Of a stretch of DNA of 64,000 nt, positions 9,799 through 22,974 are shown piece by piece; positions within the stretch are counted from its first letter, which is position 1, and the number at the start of each line of letters is the position of its first letter. Location of the stretch: NCBI GenBank assembly GCA_013397455.1, contig VYZB01000747.1, positions 1 through 64,000 on the forward strand, in the 5' to 3' direction. The stretch is from Crotophaga sulcirostris (lineage: Eukaryota > Chordata > Aves > Cuculiformes > Crotophagidae). A model generated the notes under the pieces. The model saw only the letters and a list, made by a program, of their open reading frames with translations. It had not been told where the DNA came from and did no database searches. The translations under genes were made by a program, and so were the position numbers.

Positions 9799-12700
9799 AT
9801 GCAGCTAGCATTGCATTTAAGAACAAGAGCTGCATATAAAATTCTCGGATTGGTGACATTTCAAATAGAGAATGTCATCCCATCTCAACATCTTATTATC
9901 AATGTTTATTTAGGAGCATGAGGACCTCAGTCTTTCAAAGACTCAGCCTTATGCATGTGAGAAGACTTAATTCTAACACTTCATTGAGCATATAAAGTGG
10001 AGAAGCTGTGGGGACGTTTGTATGACTAGAGTTCTGTTATGAGAAAAAGCGAGCTAGTGTTGTGATAAGAAGACTGAAGCTGTGTGAAGATTTTAAAGGC
10101 AAAATGACACAAACCAGATCATGATAATAAATAGTTAAAATCATGCTACTTGTAAAATAACATCATATTGAATAAGGTCTGTCATTAGTTACAATTCTTT
10201 AATGTTATGTGTTTATGAACGTATAGATACTTCCCAAAAAATCTTTATTAAAAGACTGAAGACACAAGCAGGCTCTGTTAGAGTTCTTTTGCAAGTCAAG
10301 CAGTTTCACAAGCACCAGAACTAATGAAGCCTGTTTTCCTATAGATTTGTGTCTCAGGGTTGATTTGTAAGCCCTGACTGATCACTTCGTTGTAGCAGGA
10401 ATACATTAAAGAGCTCTACTGGTATGGATTCATTCTGATCTCATAAAGAGTGAGTTCCTGCAATAACCTTTGCCTTAGTTGAGCAAATGTGTGACAACAT
10501 ACAAAATCATCTCTCGTGGCCGACTTCTATACCCAAAATATACTGAAATTTAATATCAATAAGAACTCTACACATTTCTGACAGCTTGCTCAAAACAAAT
10601 TATTGAGTTTAAGAGTTAAGTGGTGAAGAGTGGAGGGATACAGAAAGCTGCTTTTCCACACCTACATATTAATATATTGTCATAAAAACAAGCAAAACCA
10701 TGCCAATCCTGTCTGTTGGGTTTTTTTAAAATATGTAGTCATGCCAGACAAATCAATTAACCCTAGCAATGTGCATTGTCTTCCTAAGCCTAATGTTCTC
10801 CTCTTTTTCCAGTTAGGCACAAGAAATAAATTGTTGACTGTTCCTGTGCTGTAGCTACACCAGCCAGTTTAGGTTTCCTATATGACATATTTCTCTAAAT
10901 ATTTAAAATATTTTTTTACTCATGTAAAATGAAGACTGCATAATGTTTTATCAAATCAGGTAGGCATATTCAAAATTACAAAAAATCAATGGTCTCTGTG
11001 ACACTTCTCAATTCTGCTTCCGGAAAATCACCTCTTTTATGGCATATGTCAATCAACAGTGGGGAATAGTGAAAATGTTGCAGAATATGTACACAGTCAT
11101 AGAATTGCAGAATTTTAGCATGTGGTAAGCTTGTGCTAATTATTTATTACTCATATGTGCTGAGATACAAAGGAAAATTAATATTGTTTATTTTTTTCTT
11201 TACTGCTCAGGAGGGAACAAGAATGTTAGTGGAGAAATGAATTCATAAAACAAAACAACAAAATCTGAAGAATCAAAGTCCTGAAATCTTTCTACTAAAA
11301 ATGCCATTTTCCTTTTTTTTTTTAATTTTTTTTTTATTCCACAAACACTGTCATCTCCTGAGATAATTCTAATGTGTGAGCACATCTGCCCATTCACCCT
11401 GTTCTACACGCCTTTGTTACTGATTTCTGTTTGGTGCTTGTTCAGGCACTTATTCCTGAGCAGCAGATTTCCAGACACATTTGCAGCTAAAAATATCTTG
11501 ATGAAAAGCTGAGTAGCTATTTGAAGAATTCACAAAATTTAATTAATTGAGTCTTTCATATGTGCAACAAAAAATAGACTTAATTCTATCCCTATTTTGA
11601 TTCCTTTGTAAAGATGGTGGTGATTTTTCCATACTATATAAAATACAACACTGCTAATTTGCTGCAGGAGACAATCTGGAATCTCACAAACAGAAATTCA
11701 TACTCAAAAGATTACTCTGTAATTAATAGTTATTTCTGATCCATTACAACATTTCAGGAACAAGAAAACATCACCCCATCATCTGTTTCTGCAATGGCAT
11801 TGTGTAACTCTGCCTATAAAGAAATAACAGAGTGATACAAAATACCATTTACAGAAAAGCAACATATCTTTGATCTCATAAAGAAAACCAGTGATTGTTA
11901 AAGGCCCTCCTTACCTCTGAAATTTCTTTCCTAATGTAATGAGGATGTCAAAGGGAAATAGATGTGTGCAGATATGAGAGTCAGATTAAATTATTTCTTT
12001 TTTTTTCTCCCCTTAATGACAGTCAACTGTTGAATAACAAATTGTGACATATTTTCCAGATTTGATTAACTTTTTGTATTCTAGTGAGAGGGTTTTGTGG
12101 AACAATTACATGTGAACCAGAGGATATGTTTTTAATCTTTATGCTCTGGGCTTGTATAATGCTTTAGTTACGATTTATTCTAATTGAATCAGGAGCTATG
12201 AATCTACTCTTCAAAGGAATTACACTCTTTGCAGATTGATAATTGTAACTCTTCTCTGACAGATTTATCTTAAGGTCTAAATGACACCATAAAAATGCAA
12301 AAGAAATCATTTTTGTAGAAGCTTAGCCTTCATGCTCATAACTCTGAAACCTTCACTCCATCTAAATGAAGCAGTACAGTCAAAAAAAACCCCAGAAAAC
12401 AAAGAGGTTTTTAAACAGTGTAAACTTTATTTATTTATTATCCAAGATGTAGCTACTGCAGACACTAACACCTAAGTGTCATACAGAAAACAGTGAACTG
12501 CTAGATTTTACATTAGCTTTAACTTCAGATTTTATGTAATATGATTTGAGGTGGATTCTATTATGTCAATTTACCAATTCACAGCCCACTCCTATCCCTT
12601 CAGCTCTAACAGTGGTCAAGAAAACTTTCAGTATTTTTTTAGGGCAAATTCAGTTATTGCAGACTGATTGTTTTACATAGTTTGATATTCAACAAACTTT

Positions 12701-14157
12701 CTGCTATCCAGGCTTTGCTTCTATCCAAATTATTTTTGGACGGCATTTTCCTGCTATTATATGAAAAATGGCATCAGAGGTGAGGAACAAGGAACTCAAA
12801 CAACATATGCAATACCTTCCCTGTCCTCAGGAATTCTTAATTGAATCTGACTCAACAGTGGAATTGGCAGATTGTTTGGTCTTTTATTTTAGGCTGTTAA
12901 ACCCTGAACGTGTAAAGTTGCTATTTGTGGTCTCTGTAGCCCTTAGAGAAATTGCTTATTGGAATTATCAGGATATGTTTGTAGGGAGATGATGGAGTTA
13001 ATTGCATTTTTTATTATTATTATTTTATGAACATACTTTCCATTTCTTCAGTTTACAGAGGAAGAAAAAATAAATGTTATGGTTTGGATTTTTTTTAAAT
13101 TGTTCTTATTAAACCTGTGTATTATCTTTTCAAGTAAAAAATAGGGGAGCTATAACACTTTAAGAAACTAGGATAGTTTGCATTTTTTTCAGACACCCAG
13201 GATATCTAAGCAAATGCACATGAACATTATTACTGTTAAGAGCTGAGGTTTTTTCCCCCTTTCTGACTTTTTGTGCCTGAGATTGCTCATGCAAATCTGC
13301 AGATAGGGGTGTTCAGAGGCAATAATAAAATGAATGCACATATTCTGCAAGCAATACTTCCTTTTGCCAGAATTGCTGACTGCTTGTTTACACTACGCAA
13401 TGGATTGGAGCACAGAAATTCCTAGGTTGTCCCCTAGAAACTACCACATTGCTGGACTCAGCATTTACACAGCCTGTAACGACATGGTGCTGCTCAGCAG
13501 GACTGCAGCAGAAGGCAATCTTTTCAGTCTTTGCACAGCAGCCATGAAAGCAATGACAATTACTTTAGAGGTCTACTCAAAATTTCAATCTTTACTTTGA
13601 ACTCAGTCAAAGTTATAACAATTTACAATAACCTCATAAAAGGTTCGTGTTTACAAAAAGCAGCAGCTCAGAACTGCATACAGACTATGTAACTTGGTAC
13701 AAATAGCAGCAGCTCAAAATTATATATAATTAATAGTGTTGAGAAAAGCTGAGGTAGATTTGAAGAGAGGATAAGGATGGAGAGACAAATAAGACAAATA
13801 AGAATATAGTCATCCACAGGGCAGTGGGTGAGCACGTGTGCATTTTGGTGTGGGTTATTTATAGATAAATTTCCCTCCCCTATTAGCATGAGGTGCACAG
13901 AGGAAGGGCTTCGCTGCACCCATGCAGTACTCCTGCTGCAAGGTCCCAGAAGCACTGCATGCAAAGAAGACCCTTCTGGAAGGTTCCTGAATTGGGTCTG
14001 GGGGTTTTTAGGAGTCCCTTGTGACTCAAAGGACCCTTGCCAAGAATAACTGCTGATTTAATTCTCTGTTTGCCTTTCTAGGCCAGTCAGAGTCATTCAG
14101 CAGTTTTTGCCCATTCACAAGGCCCAAGTGATGATGACTGATTGCTGGAGGAGATTT

Positions 14158-14285
14158 CTCAGAGAGGTTGTGGAATATCCTAGGAGACATTTAAAAGCCA
14201 TCTGGACATGAACCTGGGCAGCCTGCTGTAGGTAGCCCTACTTGAGCAAGAGGAGTTGGATCATAACATCTCTCAAGTTTAGGGA
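14158..14285 (+). mobile_element. CR1 LINE, short 3' fragment
   Basis: The stretch with GAGAGGTTGTGGAATATCC, CATTTAAAAGCCATCTGGAC, ACCTGGGCAGCCTGCTGTAG, CTACTTGAGCAAGAGGAG and TTGGATCATA follows the 3' end of CR1 just after the ORF2 stop, in the plus orientation. The terminal ATTCTATG repeat is missing, and only about 130 bases are present. This is the usual form of a strongly 5'-truncated CR1 insertion. Confidence 0.75.
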
Positions 14286-15641
14286 CCCGGAATTTAAAAT
14301 GTAGGCCTTTATCCTTTAAACTTGTTATCCAGAAGAGAAGCTTCTCAATATTGCTTAATGAAATAAATGTACCTTCCTATTAAAAGCACCGTCACTGCTG
14401 ATACATAGGATGTCCCACTGTATTCTGTTCTTCTGAGCACAATTTAATTACAGGAGAACCGAGTGTTTTGTACTACTATGCAAAAATTTAGAGGGTTTCA
14501 GATCACAATCATAGCAGAAAAACTGAAATAAGGGATGACAATGAGGTATGCTTCTGTTTTAAAAAAACAGTCTATCATGGCACACAAAATAAGTAGATGA
14601 AAACAAACTACTAGAAAGACATAAGAAAATTAGTCCTTTTTTCTGCATTGATTGTGAGATGCAACTGTTGCAGAAGGCACATGGCATAAGGGGAAAAAAA
14701 GTGACTTCATTTCCCAGAATACAGGGCAACAACAGGTCAATTTCCTGGGAGGAAGTTGTATCCTGAGGGTTCCATGTACAGAATTACAAACCTTTTCAGG
14801 TATAGCAATAGACAAAGTTTTAATCTATTAGTTAATTTCCTGATTTTTTGAGACAAGTAAAAGACATTTACTAAGTGCCTTTTGCATTTTTTTGCAATTT
14901 CTGCAGATAGTATTGCAAGTAATTTTTGGTTTGTTTTTTTTTTTCATTCTATTTAGGAATGTAAAGTTTTTAAAACAATATTTTTTGAGATTTGCTAGAA
15001 ACCTTACAGTAATTACATAATGAGAAGAATGGTATTCAACTGACTTTTTTCTCAGTGCTACAGTCCTCCCTATCATATATAATTTTACTAACATCTTATA
15101 ATTTGAGATCATAAAATTAAAAATAACCTGTTTAAAAATATGGATAGTTTGGAGGTAGTGACTTTGAAGCTTCTTTCAAGAATCCATCTGGACCAACAGC
15201 TTCACTCTCTGCTAGGTCTTTAAAACCATTAATTATTTCTACTACCGTTATTATCTTGCTATTTAAAGCAACCCATTGTTCTGAGGACAATTTAACTAAT
15301 TTTAGATTTTAAACTGTTCCTGTGCTTGAATGTTATGAGGATGCTGGTAGCTGTATAATGATTTGAAATAGGAAATGAATTTCTATTAATCTGTTCTCTA
15401 TTCTCTACAATTATTCCGCTAAGATTTTAACTGTGGAAATTATTTATCTTCCCAATCTCCACCATCCAAGTAAACACTTTGGACTGAAAATTACATAATT
15501 ATCCCAGTAACAGATTGTAGCTCAGTTCTTATTGTTCCTCACATATCATATATATTGATTTCTGCAATGCACTGAATTCTTTACCTATTGTTTTTAATGA
15601 TGTTCATATAAAACCTGGATTTTGCTTTGGCAAAGAGGTAG

Positions 15642-15726
15642 TGTTACATTATGTTATGTTACATTACATTATGATATGTACTTTACATTACGTTACGTTA
15701 TGTTATGCTATGCTGTGCTATGTTGG
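15642..15726. repeat. Degenerate TTACA/TTATG pentanucleotide microsatellite
   Basis: Units of five bases (TTACA, TTATG, TTACG, CTATG) run for about 85 bases, with a break near 15672-15682. The variants lie in blocks, with TTACA/TTATG first, then TTACG, then CTATG. This is the pattern of an old microsatellite that mutated and re-expanded. Confidence 0.85.
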
Positions 15727-18700
15727 TAGAGATGTAAATTTGCCTCTGGATTCTCTTTATATCTGAGAATAATTGCAAATACTTCCTGTAAGTAAAGGTT
15801 TTCTATGAAAAGTTCAAGAAGGATCAACTTGCATGGGAGGGCAACCAACCTTTTTAATGACATTTGACACATGAACTTTGAAAACTGTCTGAAATCTAGA
15901 GCAGCAGGAATATAAGAGAATCAAACTGAAAACTAAAAAGTCACTCCCATTATGGCTTTCCCAAATTTAGTGCTAGAAACATCCTCTCTATTGTTTTTTC
16001 ATCTACTTGTTCACCAATGATAATTACTGCTGACAAAAGGGACTGACTAATATTATATCACCTTCACTTAGCTTTTTTTTTTAATCAGAAATAGTGTACT
16101 ACTGTGTTCATAAAGGTAATGGTGATATTTGAACTGTCATTTATTGCAAGAATTATAGAGAAAAGGTTTTTGAACCCTTCTGGCAGGCAACTGGAGCCAC
16201 CTGAAACAATGTTGCACAGATAATTAAACTGTAATTACTGCTGCCCTTTATGTTGATAATGATCATTTAATACAGATTGCTATAATGTGAAGAAGAGAAA
16301 CTGCTGTCTTCCACAACTACTCATCTGACTGTGATATCAATCAAATCTTACACAGAAGAACTAGAGAAGTACTGAAACAGAAGTGTCAAATTTTTGGTGT
16401 TGAAAGGCACAGGATCAATTCACTGTGCCTTCTGCTAGCGGAAATATCACTGCAATCTCTTGAAAGCTCAAACACAGCTGAAACCAAAAAGTTCAAAGGC
16501 TGTAGGTGTCTTAGCATGTCATCTTTTGTGAGGTCAACTGCTGCCATGACTAAGCTTACCTACCCTGTCTTTTCTCAGCTCTCTGGCACAAGGCTCCCAG
16601 AGAAAAGCAGAGGCATTAATGGAGAGGCACTTCTTATGTGATTGCTAATGCTACTGTTTTCTAATGGGGCATGAAATTTCACCTTTCTTACAGAAGTGAA
16701 CAATTGGTGTCTATTCAGTTCACTTTGCAAAGCTGAGTTTATTTCTTAGGCAGTTTACAACAAGTGTATTGGTGACAAAGATATAGGATCATCAGACTTA
16801 AGAGAAAGTTGTATATGTCTGTGTTTGAGATGGAACTTCTCAGATGAGATGAATAATTTTGATATTTTAGTTTATGAACATTAATGATTCAGGATAGAAA
16901 ATGTAGCCTTAAACAATAAAATTAGCATAGAGTACCCAAGGAAAACACATTGCCTACAGATAATTGTGGTAGGAAATACAATTTCTCTTCAAAAAACCCA
17001 GAGTTAATTTGAATTGATATAATTTAAATTTTAAAAAAATCTATAAAAACCCAATCTGCCAATCTGACACAGGTAACTAAAAATAAAATTAAAAATAAAT
17101 GCTCACAACCAATGAGACATAGAAATATATAGATATCTAGCTCCGATTTTGCTTGGCCTAGAGCATGTAGAACAAAAGTTATTAGGTTATATTTAGGTAT
17201 TTGTTATTCATTACAGTATTTTCCCCGTAACTTACATCTCAGACAAATGATACAATAAGACCTTCAGATGATAAAAGAAATTTTCCTTCTAGACACACTA
17301 ATTTGACAGTTTTAGTGAAGTAGTTATATGGACAGCCAAGAAGATTATTATGTTTAAACTAGATGTAACTAATTGGAGTTGTGGACACTTGATACTGCAG
17401 GTGTATGTAAGTGGGAGATAAGAGTGCTCTCATGCAAACCCCACCTCCCCACCCCCCTAATAAAAATGAAGTTCTGGTAAGTGAAAGCAACAATATATGG
17501 TTAATTTGAACTAATTTATTAATTCTAAGGGAGTTTGCAAATATTCAATTTTCTATTAGAGTAAAATAATGATCGGTTCATGGTGAAGGTAATGATGTAC
17601 ACATATATAAACTATATAACATGTCTCTCTGGAAATGGAAATACAGAGAGAGATAAAGGTCAGGGAAAAGGGAGAAAGGCAGGTTAGAAAGAAGAGAGAA
17701 TTAGTGGAAAAAAATGTAGTTGCATCTTTCTGAGCCATTCCATGATGAAATATGATGCTGAAACCCTTGAGAAGATGGGAACATTCATTCAAAATAGGGA
17801 GATTTTCCCCTTTATTCAATTCATGTTGGCTGATCACACCCTTTGACATCCATTGGACATTCATTTAGGAAGAGCTTTGTGTTAAATAAGCTGTCACACA
17901 CTGACTTCCTCGTGGACATGCATGGTTCATGGAGCACCTGGGTCCCTCCAAGTCTCTCCCAAAACTGCAGTGACTGATGCATGACCTCTCTTCGCACTCT
18001 TGTACAAAGAATAGTTTACCAGGTGCAAAAATCAGTTACCTTGTTTTTGTCCTTTTGAAATAGTTTCAACCACTTCATCTCAAAACATGGCTCAAAAACA
18101 GTGCTTAAGGCAAAATAAAAAGAATAGTGTTTCTACGGTTTGCAGTACAGTCCTTAAGGACTGCTCAGCACATGAATGACACTATCATTTTAGTTAAAGG
18201 AAGATGCAGTTTTATGAGATGGATTTATGAGGAAAAAGTAGAAATATTCAGGACAACTGAATATATGATGGAGATAATTTTACACTAATAACTTATGTTT
18301 TGAAAGTCAAACATACTCCTTGGAAAGCAATGGTATGCCAGGGGCTCATTTCTCAGTATGCTCAGTCCTGAGAGGTTCTCCCAGGATTGCTACATACACA
18401 CCACCCATGTCAGAGACATGTGTTGTAGAATGCACTCAGAGGCTGATGATAGACTTTCCAGGATGCCACAAGGCATCATCTAGACAACTGTTCTATAATC
18501 TGACAACATCCTGATACCAAAGAGAATATACTTTTGCAGGAAAGGCCAAACATGCAGTGGAACGGATTTTTTTTTCCCAACTTGAGGAACCACATGAGCA
18601 TAAGAGTCACATACCTGAAATGTACAGACCTCTTTCCATCATCTTTCTTGCATTAAACCTCCACTCCAGGCCTAGAGAATTATCATGCTATTCAGCATCC

Positions 18701-20351
18701 TTTTAGTGGTTCTTGCTGTGACATGGCTTATTAAGCCTTGGGTTGTAAAGTGACCAGATTTACCTTGTAGCTATGCAATTTTGTGTGATTCCTTTCAGAA
18801 TATAGCTTGAAGAAAAGTTAGTGATAGTGGTGATTTGCTATCCTGGCACTTAACGGTTTAGCCATGGATGAAACTCTTGTGATTTTTAATTCAATTCTAG
18901 TCTGAGATTAATTTTAAATGGTGAGTTAAACACTGCCCTAAAGCCAGACAAGTTAAAATTCTTCTTGGTAAAGAGCTTGCAGTGTCTTCTAGAGCATACT
19001 GAAGCACTGAGCCACAGGAATAGGGGATACCTGGACAGCCAGGAGGAACTTGCCCATTTCTCAGGAACAATTTGAAGGAGAACGTATTCAGTATCCAGCT
19101 AAGTAAAGCTGATAGAAACCAGCCTTGAAAGCAGTGAAAACTAGCATCTGCTGTTCTTGACAAACTGCATGCTGTCTCATATCTTGCTGCCCTCAGAGGA
19201 GAGCAGTAGAAGTATAGCCCATGCAATCCTAAGTTGATCTAAAACTCAGTCAGTTATACACTTAGACATTTTTTTCTTTTAAAGGCCATGTATAAATCTC
19301 ATTAAATTCAGTAGGGCTTAAGCACATTCTGAATTGCTTTTCTGCATTAGGGCTTTAGATGAACTGTATGAAAAAAACAATATCAAAATGTTCACAGCCC
19401 ATTGATATTGGTGCCTCTACCCCAGATGGGGCTGTATTGTTAAAAAAGAGAAGATCCATCTAAAGGATTCAGAGACATAAATATTATTTATAAAAAATGA
19501 ACTTTCTATAAAACCAAGAAAATTATTCCAAAGATATTCAATGCTATGTTCTTATTTTCTTATAATAATCATTAAGAGGACAGATGGAGGTTTATTTCCA
19601 GTTCTTTATATCAGAAAGAAAACGTACAGATATTTAATTTGCAGACCAGTCTTCTTCTTCTTAACAGGTTTACTGATACAAATTGTCAAGCTTTACTTAT
19701 TTCTCCTCCACATTCACCTACATAAAGTTTTCTGAATGTGGCTATTATAACTGTAGATATTCAAGGGTTATTGAACTATGGAAAGATAACTTATTTTCTG
19801 TAGCAGCTTTTGTATCTGGTAAGAGCTATATATGCAAATAGTAAGAATATTAACTGTTGTCACCTTGGTTAAAAGAAACAAGAGAACAGGAATGATTCTT
19901 TTGTTCAAACAAATTCAGAGGAAAACCTGTCCCAAAACTGCAAATAGTATCTAAATCTCCAGGTATTCTAATTTATTCATTGTAATATATTAGTATGAGG
20001 AATGAAAGTTCATTAGAATTCTGAGAAAAATACTTTTTCCATCAAGTAGGTGGTCTTTGAGTTATAATCTTCTGACTCATAAGAAAGGATTGAGTATATG
20101 CAACAGTAAAGTAGAAAACTTAATGCTGAATGAAAAATTCAGTAACCATTGTTGCCTGGTAGGACTTAACCTTACACAAAAATGTACATAACAGTTTAAA
20201 AGTATTACAGGCCAAACAAAAAAAGAGATAAGTGCCAAAATGAATTACAATCAGAGGAAATATGACTTGTTGCAGAAAGTGTAACTAATATTTTTTATGT
20301 GGATGAAAGTAAACATTACAGATCTGCTGAAGTTTAAAATGCAGGAGAGTA

Positions 20352-20391
20352 TTCACTGAGATAATGAATTCACTCAATGAGATAATGAACT
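20352..20391. repeat. Imperfect tandem duplication of about 20 bp
   Basis: TTCACTGAGATAATGAA is followed directly by TTCACTCAATGAGATAATGAA. The second copy carries a four-base expansion. Confidence 0.7.
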
Positions 20392-21089
20392 CAAGGTCAG
20401 AGGACAACAACAACAAAAAAAAGAAGAGAGTAAATGAGTGGATTCAAATAGGACAAAAATTTAAAAGATAACATCAAGCTTCCAGTGTTTCACCTTAAGT
20501 TGAATGATCATGAGAATATGTTTATCCAAATCAAAACATAAAGCCCTAAGTCATTGCCAATTTTTTCATGAAATCCAGCACCTGGTGAAGTCAATTGTAA
20601 GGGACTTTGGTGGGGCAATCACTGTTCATTTTACCTTATATGTGCCTGCTGATCTATATGTAGACAAAATAACTTGATCAAAACATCTTTCTTAATCAGC
20701 AAATTAGGTTTCGTGAAAATGACATACTAAACCTGAAAATGTTAACGTTAATGTTAGTGGATTTTGATTTTTGTCTTCAAATGAGATTTTGAAAAAAAAA
20801 GGTTTTGAAACTCAAAAAGTGTTTGTTGGCTATTTTAAATAGCAGATATGGGTTCAGCTTGTTCCTCCCCATCAACCTTGTATCTCAGTTCCATGGAAGG
20901 TGTTTTAACTGCAAGACTAGAGAGACATAAAAAATAAATAATTTCCTTCATGTTAGGTCCCCGAAAGCACAAAAAGTACACAGCTCTGTAACCTGGTGGT
21001 TGCACTCCTCTGAATGTTCATAAAACTGGATGAAAAAAATAGCTTTCATCCAGTGACTCTGTACTGTAAAGCACATAAACAATCATTAT

Positions 21090-21190
21090 TCTACTTAACG
21101 CTCTGTGCCTTAGTTTACATCTATAAAATGAAGAGTACTGTCATTTCCTTATGTTTTGGAGTTGTTCTGAAAATAAATGGTAAATGCTTG
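21090..21190 (+). mobile_element. MIR/L2-like 3' tail, ancient repeat relic
   Basis: The order CTTAACGCTCTGTGCCTTAG, TTTACATCTATAAAATGAAG, GGAGTTGTTCTGA, AAATAAATGG follows the shared 3' tail of MIR SINEs and L2 LINEs (CTTAACCTCTCTGTGCCTCAG, CATCTGTAAAATGG, GGTTGTTGTGAGGATTAAATG). Such elements were active before the split of birds and mammals, so a match this long is notable. The family is assigned from general knowledge of the consensus and not by alignment software. A CORE-SINE or related amniote SINE is equally possible. Confidence 0.65.
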
Positions 21191-22707
21191 TCTAAATTTA
21201 TGCAGTTTCTTCATATAAAGCTACAACATTTACACTGAAAACTGTCAAGCAGCATTTTCCATATGTTAAATAAATTATGTGCTTCATTGACAACCTTAAG
21301 ATATATATGCTATTCCTGTTTTATTACTCTCAAACATTATAGAAAGGGTGGGGTAACTACATAAGTATTTAATATCTAAAAGGAAGAACTGCATAGGTTT
21401 TATCATGAACTTCATCACTCTAAATGCCTTAGAATAATAAATATAGATTCACAAGTTATCTACAAAGGCACGTTCACACCATAATCCTAATTCTCCCGTG
21501 ATAAAGCCGTTCACAAAACATTCATAATGATGGGTACAAGTATCAAAAGCTCCTTTCCTCATATCCCCAAGGAACAGTATAAAATTTGTCATACATATAG
21601 TATTCTGCTTTAATTGAACTATGAAAAGTTTGTAGTCACTTACTTTTTTGGCACATTTTTGCACATTTTCTGTGTACAAATGCATGGCACAGTGACAAAT
21701 AAAATGTAACCGCAATTTTAAAACTGGCTCAACATATGGATATATAATTAACAGGAGTTTTAGTAGAGTTGCTCACCAACTCAGTGAAGTTAAGATACTT
21801 AACAGAATGAAAAGTTTTGAATATTTCACCCTGTCATGATGCAACAGTGGTGAGCAGAACTTTAAATATATTCTGATGAGGTCAGAATTTCTCTTCCCCA
21901 GTGTAAAGCACCAAGTTAGGCTTGTTTTATCCCACTTTCACTCTGCAGAAGAGTACTGAACGTGCTACTGCTAAACATTTTAGATATGTTTGCAGACACC
22001 ATAGCTGTTCCCACACCAGCTCATATCCTCTGTGTATCTCTGGTGGAAGGTAGTGGTTGTGTGCCATGGTGCCCTGGAAATCACCTGAAAAACAGATTGT
22101 TGCCTGTCATTTTGAGAGCACTTCCTTCTCTCTTTTTAAGAGGCAAATAAAACTCAAGTATTTAGGATACAAAAGGTGTGTACAGAGACAAGTATGCTAC
22201 ATGACATTCATGTAAGCACATTTATGAAAATGTAAGCGCATTTATGAAAAGTAGAGAAAGTGTCTGAAATCATTAAGGCAGATTACCATCTCACCACTGC
22301 GAGGGAATGTAGAATGTACTTTGCACAATAAAGCAGCCTAACCATTATCATCTTCAGGCATGTTTTGAAATACATAAATAGGGGTCAACCTGTAATTTCT
22401 GAGTAAAAATTTAAATGAGGCTGTGAAGCTGCAAGTCTATATGAATATGTAAATTGATCTTCCAACTTCCTCTCAACAGACGTGTTAAAATAGATATTCA
22501 ATATTTGCCTTTAATCAAAAGCTTTATATATTTCCAAATGTTTGGATGAATTAGAATACTTCATAACAAGATAAACACATAGTGTTGATAATGTCAATAT
22601 TTTAACATCAGTAATTCCACAGATCAAAGACATCACTAAGTCTAATTAGGTTAAGTCATATCAGCTTTGATAGTTGTAGTCCAATAAATATGATTATATT
22701 TGCCACT
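21191..22707. other. AT-rich DNA without recognisable genes
   Basis: Nothing classifiable is seen except a 20-bp tandem duplication at 22211-22250. Confidence 0.5.
22211..22250. repeat. 20-bp tandem duplication, one mismatch
   Basis: The unit TGTAAGCACATTTATGAAAA at 22211-22230 is followed immediately by a copy at 22231-22250 with a single A to G change. This suggests a fairly recent replication-slippage event. Confidence 0.9.
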
Positions 22708-22974
22708 GTTGGGGCGCAGGACGCCAGGAGGCCTTACTGTCCAAGTGAATTACTTCTTCTTCTCCACAGAGAACAGTTAAGAAGCTGAGGAAATAGATAC
22801 TGGTTTAGTCAAAGGAATTGCAGTATTAGAGAAATCAGGCTGGCATAGGGCAGGGCGCTTTACAGTGAGCAGAAGCCAGAAGTTTCACAAATTTTCTCAG
22901 GTAAGAAATCATTCCTCTTAATCCTTCTTCTTTAAAAGGCAAAGCAAGAAGCCTCTACTTCTTAACAATCCTAT
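22708..22974 (+). other. GC-richer segment with an exon-like unit (22770-22900)
   Basis: A GC-rich start (TGTTGGGGCGCAGGACG) is followed by a pyrimidine-rich tract ending CTCCACAG at 22769, then 131 bases, then CAG|GTAAGA at 22898-22906. These are strong consensus acceptor and donor sites at exon spacing. All three plus-strand frames contain stops within the first 27 bases or so, so it could only be a non-coding exon. The TGTTGGGG start also resembles the beginning of the LTR at 354, so a truncated LTR is an alternative. I cannot decide between these from sequence. Confidence 0.3.

Larger units (their letters stand above)
8991..14157. other. AT-rich DNA with simple repeats, no recognisable gene
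   Basis: This holds low-complexity T/G-rich and T-rich tracts near 9.4 and 9.8 kb and scattered A/T runs. Open frames such as 9383-9625 (mostly Phe/Leu/Gly from the T/G tract), 12768-12992 and 13334-13600 have no motif and are judged chance. A GC-richer patch at about 13860-14050 is of unknown nature and is discussed in the findings. Confidence 0.5.
14286..21089. other. AT-rich DNA without recognisable genes
   Basis: I see no exon, RNA gene or mobile element that I can name, apart from the pentanucleotide repeat at 15642-15726 and a short imperfect duplication at 20352-20391. The open frames, up to 109 codons (18897-19226 minus), have random composition. Confidence 0.5.

Noticed and set aside
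11093..11125. CATAGAATTGCAGAATTTTAG, similar to a CR1 3' tail
   Set aside because: The neighbouring sequence does not continue into the CR1 3' region on either side, so the match is too short to call.
13334..13600. 88-codon plus-strand frame with mixed composition
   Set aside because: It looks more protein-like than most, but has no recognisable domain, no splice sites and no neighbouring exon.
15642..15726. CRISPR-like or iteron array
   Set aside because: The units are 5 bp with no spacers, so this is a microsatellite in a vertebrate genome.
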